A stretch of DNA of 64,000 bases, taken from the NCBI GenBank assembly GCA_963797475.1, contig CAWCPR010000001.1:2604001-2668000 (forward strand), written 5' to 3'. The translations under genes and the position numbers were made by a program. Shown piece after piece: positions 23,565 to 31,896 of the stretch; the stretch's first letter is position 1, and each line of letters starts with the position of its first letter. This DNA is from CAWCPR01 sp963797475 (GTDB taxonomy: Bacteria; Chloroflexota; Anaerolineae; Anaerolineales; UBA4823). The notes beneath the pieces were generated by a model. The model was given only the letters and a program-made list of their open reading frames with translations, was not told where the DNA came from and ran no database searches.

Positions 23565-24938
23565 TTACGGGAAGGCGACTCCCAGGAGGTTGAGCTGCTC
23601 CAGGGCCGGGGTAGAACGCGGGTTGATCTCCGCCGCCCGGCGGAAATCCAAAATGGCTTTATCCATTTCGCCCTGGGCCTGGCGCGCCATGCCCATCCAG
23701 AACAGGGTCTCTTCCAGGATGGGCTTGCCCACCAGGTTCAGGGTCTGGTTGCCGAGCGAGATCACGTCCTGGTAGCGGCCCGTGTAGTAATAGGCCGCGT
23801 ACGGGCCGGTCTGGTACCAGAGGATGCGCCAGGGCCGGTCGGGCTCGGGGATGGATGTGTAAAGGGCGAAAGCCTGGTCGTAGGCCTGGGCGGCCGCCGC
23901 GTAATCCTGCAGGGCCGCCAGGTTCGATCCCAGGTTATACCAGGCGAAATACAGGTCGCGGCCCGAAAGGCTGGCGATTTCCTGGCGAGCCTTATCGGCC
24001 GCATAGCGGTAGTTGGCGCTCTCGTCGGCCTGCGGCCCGAGGATTGCCAACACTTCATTTTCGCTCTCGGCTGGATAAACGACCAGGTAGACATAATCGA
24101 AATCCCGCCACCAGTGTGCGCCGACCTGCTCGTAGGGCACCTTGACGTCCACGCCCGGGCCGGTGTACGAATCCTGGGTGATGAAACGCTGCTTGTTATC
24201 GTCGTAGCCGGTCACCAGGGCGTAGTGGCCCATCCAATCCCCGGGATGAGGCTGCAAGCCTTTTTCGATGATGACCGGGAAACCGGCGGCGATGAAGCGC
24301 TTGAGCAGGTCCAGGTCTCCGCCGAAGCGCGCCAGGGCCTTCAGGCCGGTCTGGGTTTGAATGTAATCCACCAGCTCGGACGGCATGACGTTCTTATCGT
24401 CCACCTGCTGGAAATTAGGGCGCAGATAGGCGCGCGTGTCGCGCTGGTCGCCCTGCCAGCCCCAGAAGGAGAGCGCCATCGCCAGGGTGGTCGGCCCGCA
24501 GTTGTTCATCTGCTGGAACTCGTGGCGCACGCCGCCCAGGATGGCCTTTTCCGGCAGGGGCGCCGGCGTGAAGGTGGGCGCGGCGGTTGGCTCGGGCGTG
24601 GCAGTTGGACCGGGAGATGTGGGCGACTCGGTGGAACCGACCTTAGCGGGCGGGGGCTGGGTAGCCTTGGGCGGCAAAGCCCCGATGGTAGCCTGGACGA
24701 TGGCATCCATGGTCGCCAGGGCCGGGCCGGAATCCAGGCCTGAACTTCGTTCAGCCAGTCCCTGCGGCACGAAGACCACCTGCTCGGGCGGGTTGAACGC
24801 GTAGCGGACGTCGGTCAGCAGGCTCTCCAGGCGCCAGGCCAGGCGCGAATGCACGGAGGGCAAGTTGTAGGCCGCGGCCGCCAGCAGGCAGCAGGCCAGG
24901 CTGGCGACCAGGGCGGTCATTACGAACCTTTTTCGCAT
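23565..24938 (-). CDS. Membrane-anchored C39-type peptidase with TPR tail, paralog 3
   Basis: A 457-residue paralog: anchor about 6-25, Pro/Thr linker 88-130, catalytic C147 (MNNCGPTTLAM) with the matching GHYALVTGYDD histidine and TQDSYTG aspartate, and the TPR tail (AQAYDQAFALYTSI). It is the promoter-proximal gene of the row. Paralogs 1 and 3 share the phrase GLAERSS in the stalk that paralog 2 lacks, so 1 and 3 may be the closer pair in the N-terminal region. Confidence 0.82.
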   Translation of the reverse strand: MRKRFVMTALVASLACCLLAAAAYNLPSVHSRLAWRLESLLTDVRYAFNPPEQVVFVPQGLAERSSGLDSGPALATMDAIVQATIGALPPKATQPPPAKVGSTESPTSPGPTATPEPTAAPTFTPAPLPEKAILGGVRHEFQQMNNCGPTTLAMALSFWGWQGDQRDTRAYLRPNFQQVDDKNVMPSELVDYIQTQTGLKALARFGGDLDLLKRFIAAGFPVIIEKGLQPHPGDWMGHYALVTGYDDNKQRFITQDSYTGPGVDVKVPYEQVGAHWWRDFDYVYLVVYPAESENEVLAILGPQADESANYRYAADKARQEIASLSGRDLYFAWYNLGSNLAALQDYAAAAQAYDQAFALYTSIPEPDRPWRILWYQTGPYAAYYYTGRYQDVISLGNQTLNLVGKPILEETLFWMGMARQAQGEMDKAILDFRRAAEINPRSTPALEQLNLLGVAFP

Positions 24939-25001
24939 GGGGGCATTATATCACCGGAAAAAGTCCGATTTTTCGCGCTGGAATTCAAGGTTTACCGTGA
25001 T

Positions 25002-25062
25002 GTAGGGACACGGCGGAACTTTATCGTAGCCATGGCATTGAATTGGCTCGCCGTGTCCCTAC
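25002..25062. repeat. Long inverted repeat with 14-bp perfect arms
   Basis: GTAGGGACACGGCG (25002-25015) is matched by its exact complement at 25049-25062 with a 33-nt loop. The right arm contains the queG stop codon (25059-25061). It may serve as the queG transcript end, or be a mobile-type palindromic element that supplied the stop. Confidence 0.85.
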
Positions 25063-26246
25063 GGGTAGGATTCGTCTCGCGAGCCCAGGGCGGCCTGAAT
25101 TTCCGCGATGACTCCCTCGTCCTCTTCACCTGCAAGGGCATCCAGGAGCGCCCGGCGGGCGGAATCGCCCCCAATTTGTCCCAGGGCCCAGGCAGCGTGG
25201 CCGCGCACCAGCGCCTGGGGGTCGCTTTGCAGGGCTGCGGCCAGGGCAGTGACGGCGGCCGGGGCGCCGGAATTGCCCAACGCCACGGCGACGTTGCGCA
25301 GGTAGCCGCCTCGCTTGGCGCGCTTGAGCGGGCTGCCCTTGAACTTGCGCCTGAAAGCCTCATCGGAAAGCGCGATCTCCGCGATCAATTCGGGCTGCGG
25401 GACCCCCGGGCGCGGCGTGAAAGCCGGGTCGCCTCCGGGAGCGGCGAAGCGTAGGTTCCAGGGACACACCTGCTGGCAGATATCGCAGCCAAACACCCAA
25501 TCGCCCATCTGCGGGCGCAGATCCGGCGGGATGGCCCCCTTCAGCTCGATGGTCAGGTAAGAGATGCAGCGCCGGGCGTCGATGGTGCGGTCGGGCAGGA
25601 TGCAGGCGGTTGGGCAGGCCTCCAGGCAGCGCGTGCAGGTTCCGCAGCGGTCGGCGGCGAAAGGCGGGTCGGGCTCCAGCTCGATCCCAAGCAAAATCTC
25701 GGCCAGCAAGAAATACGAGCCCTGCTGGGGGTGGATCAGGCAGGTGTTCTTCCCGATCCAGCCCAGGCCGGCGCGCTGGGCCAGGTCGCGTTCCAGGACC
25801 GGACCGCTGTCCGTGTACCAGCGGTTCGCGACCGGCCCGCCCACCTGTTTTTCGATGAAGGCCACCAGCGCTTGCAGGCGCGCCGCCAGCACATCGTGAT
25901 AGTCCGCCCCCCAGGCATAAGAGGCCACGCGTCCAATGGGCGCCTGTGGGACAGGCGCCACTTGCTCCCCAGCTTGCGAGCCTGCATCCGGGTCAGGATC
26001 CGAGGCCGCCGGGTAGCGCGCCGCCAGCACCAGGATCGAACGGCATTCCGCCAGAATCTGGCGCGGGTCGCCGCGCCGCTGGCGGGAGCGCTCGCTGTTC
26101 AAATAGCCCATCTCACCCTGGCGGCCGGCAGCCAGCCAATCCTCAAATTGGGGGTAATGCGGCGGCGGGCCGGGTGTGGTGATCCCGGCGAGCTGGAAGC
26201 CCAGGCGGGCGGCTTCCTCCTTGATCGCTTGCGCCAGTTGGGACAT
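25059..26246 (-). CDS. queG: Epoxyqueuosine reductase QueG
   Basis: Catalyses the last step of queuosine synthesis in tRNA. The 395-residue protein has an N-terminal cobalamin-binding domain (VASYAWGADYHDVL region), two ferredoxin-type clusters (CGTCTRCLEACPTACI; CDICQQVCPWN) and C-terminal HEAT-like repeats (GYLRNVAVALGNSG; WALGQIGGDSARRALL). ATG at 26246 gives the standard start MSQLAQAIKEEA; the frame opens 24 nt earlier. The stop is located within a long inverted repeat. Confidence 0.93.
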   Translation of the reverse strand: MSQLAQAIKEEAARLGFQLAGITTPGPPPHYPQFEDWLAAGRQGEMGYLNSERSRQRRGDPRQILAECRSILVLAARYPAASDPDPDAGSQAGEQVAPVPQAPIGRVASYAWGADYHDVLAARLQALVAFIEKQVGGPVANRWYTDSGPVLERDLAQRAGLGWIGKNTCLIHPQQGSYFLLAEILLGIELEPDPPFAADRCGTCTRCLEACPTACILPDRTIDARRCISYLTIELKGAIPPDLRPQMGDWVFGCDICQQVCPWNLRFAAPGGDPAFTPRPGVPQPELIAEIALSDEAFRRKFKGSPLKRAKRGGYLRNVAVALGNSGAPAAVTALAAALQSDPQALVRGHAAWALGQIGGDSARRALLDALAGEEDEGVIAEIQAALGSRDESYP

Positions 26247-26297
26247 GTGAGGCGGAAAGCGCGCCTGCAAGCGAAAACGCCGTGCAGGCGCGCCAGG

Positions 26298-26705
26298 CTA
26301 TTTACAGGTCAGCGAGAAGTTGGCCTGGTTCGAAACCACGTCTTCGGGGGCGGTGATGTGAAGCTGGGCCCAACCGCTGACCGAGGCGGAGAAATCCAGG
26401 TTGTATACCAGGTCGGTGGTTCCGGCGCCATAATTTTCCGTGACCGGGTCCGGCAGGGTGATATCGAAGCCGGTCAGCGCTTCCAGGCGGTAGGAGACCT
26501 GCGAGGCCTTGCTGAGCTTGAAATGGGCCGTAAAGGTGAAGGTGTGCGGGCAGGTGTCCTCGACCGTGGCTTCATCGACGCTGATGGTCACGTTGGATAG
26601 GACCCCGGCGCTCGAGCCCGGCGTGGAGGTTGGGGTTGGGACGCCCGGCGTGCCAGGGGTGTTGGTCGCCGCGCTGCCCGCTCCGGTCACGTTTAATATC
26701 GACAT
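26298..26705 (-). pseudogene. C-terminal part of frameshifted NBR1-Ig lipoprotein
   Basis: This frame continues the protein of the gene upstream (26572-27318) after a frame change at about 26700: a Thr/Pro linker (GTPGVPTPTSTPGSS) and an Ig-like beta domain (CPHTFTFTAHFKLSKASQVS). The join VYVDI to NVTGAGSAATNTPGTPG is natural in protein terms, so one indel separates the two halves. No homopolymer longer than three bases lies at the join. It is either a true mutation or an assembly error. Confidence 0.7.
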
Positions 26706-27318
26706 ACACCGAGGTATCGAAAAGCGCGCCGGAGGCGTTGCTCATCCGCCAAAAACCCTTGTAATTGCCAGCGTCGTTAGGCGCGACCAGGTTGACCGAG
26801 ACGTTCACCGTCTGGCCCGGGACGACTTCACCCGTCAACGGCACGGAGGCCGGTCCGCCCATCTGGGCCCCGCTGACGAAGACCAGCGAGTAGCCGGTCG
26901 TCCAGGTGGTCGTGCCGGCGTTTTTCAGCTCCCAGGTCTTGACAAATGTGGCCGCAGGATTGTAGTTCGTGCCGTCCGGCACGGTGATGTCGGCGACGAA
27001 TTCGGCCCGGTCGCTGCCGGCGCCGGCCGGCGGGCTGGTGGGCGCCAGGGTGAGCGTGGCGGTCAGCGGCGATTGGGTGGGGGCCGGCGTGTCTGTCGCC
27101 GGGGCGGGGGTATCCGTTGCAGTGGCAGGCAGCGGCGAGGGCGTGACCGCAGCCAGCTCCGTCATCTTCGCATCGGCAGTATGGGCTGCTGCGGTAAACA
27201 CGGCGTTGGGATCCATCTGGGTGGCTGTTGGCTCCGCTGGTCCGGCGGGTCTACAGGACGCCAGCAGGATGGCAAACGCCGCCAGCAGGGCCCATAATCT
27301 GCTTATCTTTCTATCCAT
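26572..27318 (-). CDS. Lipoprotein with NBR1-type Ig-like domain (frameshifted)
   Basis: The N-terminal half shows a signal peptide with lipobox (ILLASC), a helical stalk (FTAAAHTADAKMTELAAV), a Thr/Pro linker and a bacterial NBR1-type Ig-like domain (NYNPAATFVKTWELKNAGTT; LVAPNDAGNYKGFWRMSNAS) ending near residue 210. After that the frame reads into nonsense (RDRSGQRGDQHPWHAGRPNP) until 26572. The true continuation is in the frame of 26298-26705. It is a paralog of the next upstream gene. Confidence 0.78.
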   Translation of the reverse strand: MDRKISRLWALLAAFAILLASCRPAGPAEPTATQMDPNAVFTAAAHTADAKMTELAAVTPSPLPATATDTPAPATDTPAPTQSPLTATLTLAPTSPPAGAGSDRAEFVADITVPDGTNYNPAATFVKTWELKNAGTTTWTTGYSLVFVSGAQMGGPASVPLTGEVVPGQTVNVSVNLVAPNDAGNYKGFWRMSNASGALFDTSVYVDIKRDRSGQRGDQHPWHAGRPNPNLHAGLERRGPIQRDHQRR

Positions 27319-27435
27319 TGCAGCTCCTAAATCAAGTTGAAATTTGCAATTTAGCAGGTTGAAAGTTGTTCCCAGGCAACCTGTTTGCGTGGCCCAAAGT
27401 ATACACGCTTCTTAGGCGCATGTCATCGCGGAAAT

Positions 27436-27491
27436 TGCGCCCGTAAAACTGCGCCCGCAAGCCTGCGCCCGCAAGCATGCGCCCGGGCGGC
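27436..27491. repeat. Tandem repeat, four units of 14 nt
   Basis: Units TGCGCCCGTAAAAC, TGCGCCCGCAAGCC, TGCGCCCGCAAGCA and TGCGCCCGGGCGGC follow each other without gaps, ending directly at the stop of the following minus-strand gene. Confidence 0.85.
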
Positions 27492-28634
27492 TTAATTCTC
27501 GATCAAGGCCGAATTCCAGATGGCCCAATCGTCATTGTAGCTGCCGTTCGCATCCACGACCAGGGCGAAGCGCACCGTTTTACCCTTCAGGCTGGAGAGG
27601 TTCACGTCGACCGGCAGCAGCTTGCCGTCACAGCTCTTATTCCAGGAGTTCAGGGTGCTTAGAACCCCGTTTTCCAGGTAAAGCAGGCGAAAAACGACCT
27701 TGCCGGAGCCGCAGGCGCCATCCGAAGCCAAGAAACCCAGGCGGGCCTTGAAATGATCGCCGGGCTGGATGGTATAAGCCGGGTATAGGCTCGAAACAAA
27801 CCCGTCGCTGACGTTTTTCGGGACCGTGAGCAGCACCTTGCCGGATGTGGCGCCAGTCTCCAGCCGGACCCGGTCTACAATCGTGGCTACGCCGTCGGGA
27901 CTATCGCGCGGGCCCCCGAACGCCAGGGCCGAACCCTGGCTGTCGCCGGCGCCGCTGGCCCAATCCGCAACGGAAGCCCTGGCGATGAAATCGTAAACGA
28001 TCCCCTTCGAAAGAGCGACGCTGATCTGCACCCAGAACGGCTTGGAGCCGTCGCTGCCCACCCCGAAGACCTGGTTGCTGGCGTTACGCAGCTTCCATTC
28101 GCCGCGGTAACTCCCGCCGGCGTCTGGGGCCTTGAGGGTGACCGAAACGTCCACTTTCTCGCCAGGAGCGACCGAGCCGGTCGTCAAAGGCTGCGAGGCC
28201 GGCGCCTCCAGCGCGTCTCCTCCGGTAAAGACCAGCGAATAGGCCGATGTCCAGGAGCACGTGCCGGTGTTCTGCAGCCGCCAGGTTTTCACGAAAGTCG
28301 CCCCTGGGGCCACATCGGTGTTGTCCGGATAGGTCACGTCCTGGTCGAATTTCGCCTGGTCGCAGGAGGACTGGCTCGCTCCTGAAGTCGCGGTGGGCAA
28401 GACGCCGGGCGGTGTCGGCGTGCCCGCTGCAGGCGGGGCGGGCGTCTGTCCTACAACCGTCGCCGGTAGTTGGTGCACCTCGGTGAGCTGCGCCTGCACC
28501 GTTTGGGCCGCGGCGGTGTAGATGAATCCGGCCCCGGATTGGGTTGGCTCGCTCCTGCCCGGCATATTGCAGGATCCGAGAAGGAACAAGACCAACACCA
28601 GGAGGACAGACAATCGAAAATGAGTGGGCGCCAT
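27492..28634 (-). CDS. Lipoprotein with NBR1-type Ig-like domain
   Basis: A 380-residue lipoprotein: lipobox LLGSC (Cys about 22), helical stalk (FIYTAAAQTVQAQLTEV), Thr/Pro linker, NBR1-type Ig-like domain (about 100-205; APGATFVKTWRLQNTGTCSW; SYRGEWKLRNASNQVFGVG) and a C-terminal beta-sandwich domain (about 210-380). The NBR1-type domain is best known from the autophagy receptor NBR1 but is widespread in bacterial surface proteins, where its role is unknown. Intact, unlike its frameshifted neighbour. Confidence 0.82.
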   Translation of the reverse strand: MAPTHFRLSVLLVLVLFLLGSCNMPGRSEPTQSGAGFIYTAAAQTVQAQLTEVHQLPATVVGQTPAPPAAGTPTPPGVLPTATSGASQSSCDQAKFDQDVTYPDNTDVAPGATFVKTWRLQNTGTCSWTSAYSLVFTGGDALEAPASQPLTTGSVAPGEKVDVSVTLKAPDAGGSYRGEWKLRNASNQVFGVGSDGSKPFWVQISVALSKGIVYDFIARASVADWASGAGDSQGSALAFGGPRDSPDGVATIVDRVRLETGATSGKVLLTVPKNVSDGFVSSLYPAYTIQPGDHFKARLGFLASDGACGSGKVVFRLLYLENGVLSTLNSWNKSCDGKLLPVDVNLSSLKGKTVRFALVVDANGSYNDDWAIWNSALIEN

Positions 28635-28780
28635 CTTCTTCTCCTTCGTTTACGATCATCAGAAAAGCCAGGTATGCCTTCTCGACCCTAGTGCAATAAA
28701 AACGCTGGTAGATGAATTATATCTTGCCTGTCCCGGATTGGGCCACCGGTCGCACACCCCTGATTCTCACTGCAAAGAAG

Positions 28781-31198
28781 CTAAATCTTCCGGCGGCGCT
28801 GCAGCCACAGCAGTCCGAGCGGGAGCAGGAAGGCCGGCAGCAAACCGCCAATGCAGGGCAGGGCGAACGATTTCCCTGCGGGCGCTGCGCCGGTAGCAGC
28901 CGGCTGTCCGGCCCCAGGCGTCCCTGGGAAAACGGCCGGGGTGGCGGCTGTTCCGAGAGGCGCAGGGGTGAAAGTGGGCGGGATATCCAGCGGCTGGCTG
29001 TCCGCACCGTTCGGGACGACCTCGTAAGCCACGCTATCCGAGATTGCGATGACCGCCTGCCCGAGGGAGAAGGCCGCCGCCAGGTCGGGGCGCGCCTGCG
29101 CCAGGGCGAAGTAATCGTCCGAGAGGAAGGCAACCTTCACGGTCTGCTGCTTCTCGGGGTCAAAGGCTGTATCCACCCATTTGCCTTCTGCCAGGACAAA
29201 GGTGCGCGCTCCAACGATGTGCACCACGTCCGCCGCCTCAGCCTCCTGCATCGCCGGGGCCTCCGCCGCCTGCATTGAACCCTGTTCGGCGGCTTTCTCC
29301 ACCGCCGCCTGGCCCGAGCTGGCCTCAGGCGGCGCAGCCTGCATCTGGTTGAATGCGTCGTTGGCAATGCGCTCCTGCTGTGAAGCTCCCAGGGCGGCCG
29401 GCTCGGTCACCAGGTAGGATGTGTAGGGCGTGACGATGCCGTAACGGATGCTCAGGCGCACGATCTGGTCGATGGTTTCCTGGTCGGGGCCTTTCAGGCG
29501 CGCCTGGTTGAGCAGGTAGCCGATCTTGCGCGTGGCCCACAGGCGCGGCAGGGCTGCCAGGGTCGCGTCCGCCTGGCGGGTATCCTCTGCGAAAACCTGG
29601 TCCGTGAAGCGGAAGGTCTGAGCCTGACCATTCGTGCTGCCGGTCAGGAGGATGTCGGCTGTGCCCGGCTGGCGGTAGCGCCCAACCGCGATGATCTGCG
29701 AGCCGCTGAACAGGTCGGGCAGGGGCGAGGGGTACTGGTCGTAGACGGAGATGTCGCCGAAATCCAGGGAGAGGTCCGTCAGCACCGGTGTGCTGATCTT
29801 GGCGTAAAAGGCCGACAGGGTCTCATCCAGGCGCTCGCCGGGCAGGACGTACGTGCTGGCCCCATGATGGGCCTGCGAGAGCGAATCCAGCAAAAATGTG
29901 TCCACGTCGTAGCCCACGCCGAAAGCGAACAGGCGCAGGTTGCTTGAGGCGGCTTCGGCCAGGTTATCCAGGATCTTCTGGCTGTCCGTCACGCCTTCGG
30001 TCGGCAAGCCATCCGTCAGAAAGATCAGGTAGGTCGGGCGCTCGCGGTCGGCGACGGCTGCGGCTTCCAGCAAGGCCCGGTTGATGTCGGTGCTGCCGGC
30101 AGCGCTCAAGCGGTCCACCCAGCCCAGGGCTTCTCTGGCCTCGGAGGCCGGGCGAAGCCCTCCGGCGTAGCTCTCCAGCCCGGTGCTGAAGGAGATCACG
30201 TTGAAGCGATCCTCCGGGTTGAGGTGGTTTAAGATGTAGCGCAGCGCCTCTTGGGCCTGGCTGAACTTGTCGCCCTCCATGCTGCCGGAGCGGTCCAGCA
30301 CCAGGATCACGTCCTTGGCAAGCGCCTGCTGTTCGGAGACGTCCGGCTGGGGGGCGAGCAGCAGCAAGAAAAAGCCGCCCGGATCGGTCTCGTCACTGGG
30401 ATCGCGGTAGGTCAGTACGTGAAAAGCCTGGCTCTCGCCGAGCGAATAATACAGGGCGAAATCGGTGTCCGGGAGCACGTTCTCGGCCTCGTAGCCGGCG
30501 CTGACGTGCTGCTCTCCATCCCGGCTGATATCGACGTTGTGGCTGGGCGAGTACACCGCCTGGATGGGTATGCCGGCGCGCACATCCACGCTGATGGAGA
30601 CCTTCTCGAGCGGCAGCAGGGAGAATTTTTCAGTGTTCAGAGGATAGACGTAGCGCACCAATCCGTTCTCAGCCGCCAGCGCCTGGGTGTATTCCAGCTC
30701 CACCCGGCGCTCGCCCTGGGGCGGGATGGGGAAGATATGCGCCTGGACCGCGCCGCGACCGGCGTATTCCAGCAAGGCCGGGTCGCGCATGCGGTTGACG
30801 ATCTCCTGGTACTGCTGGCGGGCCTGCTCGGCGTCCAGCACCTGGCCTTCGACCGGCTCGCCGTCGATCCACAGACTGAAGGAGGTCACCGCCGCGTCGG
30901 CCGGCAGCGGGAACATGTACGTCCCTTCCACTGCCCAATCGTTAGGGTTGAAGAAAACCTGGTCGACATGGGTGACCGACACTTGGTCCCGGATGGTTAC
31001 GTCCACCTTGTGGTAGCGCACGGCTAGCTGGGAGACCGGCGAGGGGATGGGGCACGGCCCCGGCTCCAGGCAGGGCGGCGGTGGTAAGCAGGGGTCGCAG
31101 ATGGGGGGCTCGGGGACGATGATCCCGTCGGCGCGGGCCGAGGCGGGAAAGGCGAGCAGCAGCAAGGTAAGGATCAATACCAGGCGGGTGGTCTTCAT
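28781..31198 (-). CDS. VIT and von Willebrand factor A domain surface protein
   Basis: An 805-residue secreted, membrane-anchored protein: signal peptide 1-23, VIT domain (about 45-185; VTHVDQVFFNPNDWAVEGTY), vWA domain (about 295-470) with the MIDAS start DVILVLDRSGSMEGDKF, an extended C-terminal region, and a final membrane helix followed by RRRKI. A Gln/Ala/Glu-rich stretch lies near 640-680. GGAGGTACC precedes the ATG. This architecture matches bacterial inter-alpha-trypsin-inhibitor-like proteins, presumed to act in adhesion or surface assembly. Confidence 0.9.
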   Translation of the reverse strand: MKTTRLVLILTLLLLAFPASARADGIIVPEPPICDPCLPPPPCLEPGPCPIPSPVSQLAVRYHKVDVTIRDQVSVTHVDQVFFNPNDWAVEGTYMFPLPADAAVTSFSLWIDGEPVEGQVLDAEQARQQYQEIVNRMRDPALLEYAGRGAVQAHIFPIPPQGERRVELEYTQALAAENGLVRYVYPLNTEKFSLLPLEKVSISVDVRAGIPIQAVYSPSHNVDISRDGEQHVSAGYEAENVLPDTDFALYYSLGESQAFHVLTYRDPSDETDPGGFFLLLLAPQPDVSEQQALAKDVILVLDRSGSMEGDKFSQAQEALRYILNHLNPEDRFNVISFSTGLESYAGGLRPASEAREALGWVDRLSAAGSTDINRALLEAAAVADRERPTYLIFLTDGLPTEGVTDSQKILDNLAEAASSNLRLFAFGVGYDVDTFLLDSLSQAHHGASTYVLPGERLDETLSAFYAKISTPVLTDLSLDFGDISVYDQYPSPLPDLFSGSQIIAVGRYRQPGTADILLTGSTNGQAQTFRFTDQVFAEDTRQADATLAALPRLWATRKIGYLLNQARLKGPDQETIDQIVRLSIRYGIVTPYTSYLVTEPAALGASQQERIANDAFNQMQAAPPEASSGQAAVEKAAEQGSMQAAEAPAMQEAEAADVVHIVGARTFVLAEGKWVDTAFDPEKQQTVKVAFLSDDYFALAQARPDLAAAFSLGQAVIAISDSVAYEVVPNGADSQPLDIPPTFTPAPLGTAATPAVFPGTPGAGQPAATGAAPAGKSFALPCIGGLLPAFLLPLGLLWLQRRRKI

Positions 31199-31896
31199 GG
31201 GGTACCTCCGACATTCTCAGGCGCCCGGGTGACAGGGCAATTTCTCCGGGTTATATTTGGGTAACAATCTACTCCCATGACGGTTAAATTTTCACAAAAG
31301 TTCCTGGGGTGAGCTTGCAGAGTTGCAGAAAGGGTTTCTAGAAGCCAGGGTTTCGTCACCTGGTAAGCCTTTCTAATTGTCCTGCACCTCTAACATAGAT
31401 GTTTGGACTAAGAAGTCAGTATATAAACCTGGAAATTCAGATTTATCAACAGATCCTTGAGCTTTATTTCCGCTAACATGGAAGTGGAACAACCAGAGCA
31501 AAACCTACGCCAAAATTTACTGGTCACGAAATCCTGATAAAACGTTTGGTTTAAACCGGAGTTTTTGTCTACAATCATTACTGTAAAACCATGTGCAGAA
31601 TTACACGCCGTAAGGAGAAATCTAACAAATCGAACAGGTTAATACCATTCTTACACTTTTGTGTTATGATGGTGGCGTAATGTAACGCGACAAGCCTTTT
31701 ACTGTTTATCTCTGATTCCCCCGCTCAACTCACATCTTGCAAAGATTTCAGAAATCTTCAGAAAGCCAGGCCAGCTATGCCTGCCCTGTACGTTTGCATG
31801 GCGAGCTGGTGAGAATCGTGTATTGTAAACAGCATACGGACTTCCTGGCGGCATTGCAATTTTATTTTGACTAAAGGAAATGAACGAACAATATTT
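31199..31896. other. Gene-free 700-bp interval with a 17-bp palindrome
   Basis: No convincing ORF is seen on either strand between the divergent VIT/vWA and RNase J genes. The DNA is more AT-rich than its flanks. A perfect palindrome AAGATTTC-A-GAAATCTT lies at 31742-31758, about 140 nt before the RNase J start. It probably holds two promoters and a long RNase J leader, possibly autoregulated. Confidence 0.5.

Noticed and set aside
25731..26600. 289-codon plus-strand ORF opposite queG and the lipoprotein
   Set aside because: Antisense shadow spanning two unrelated genes.
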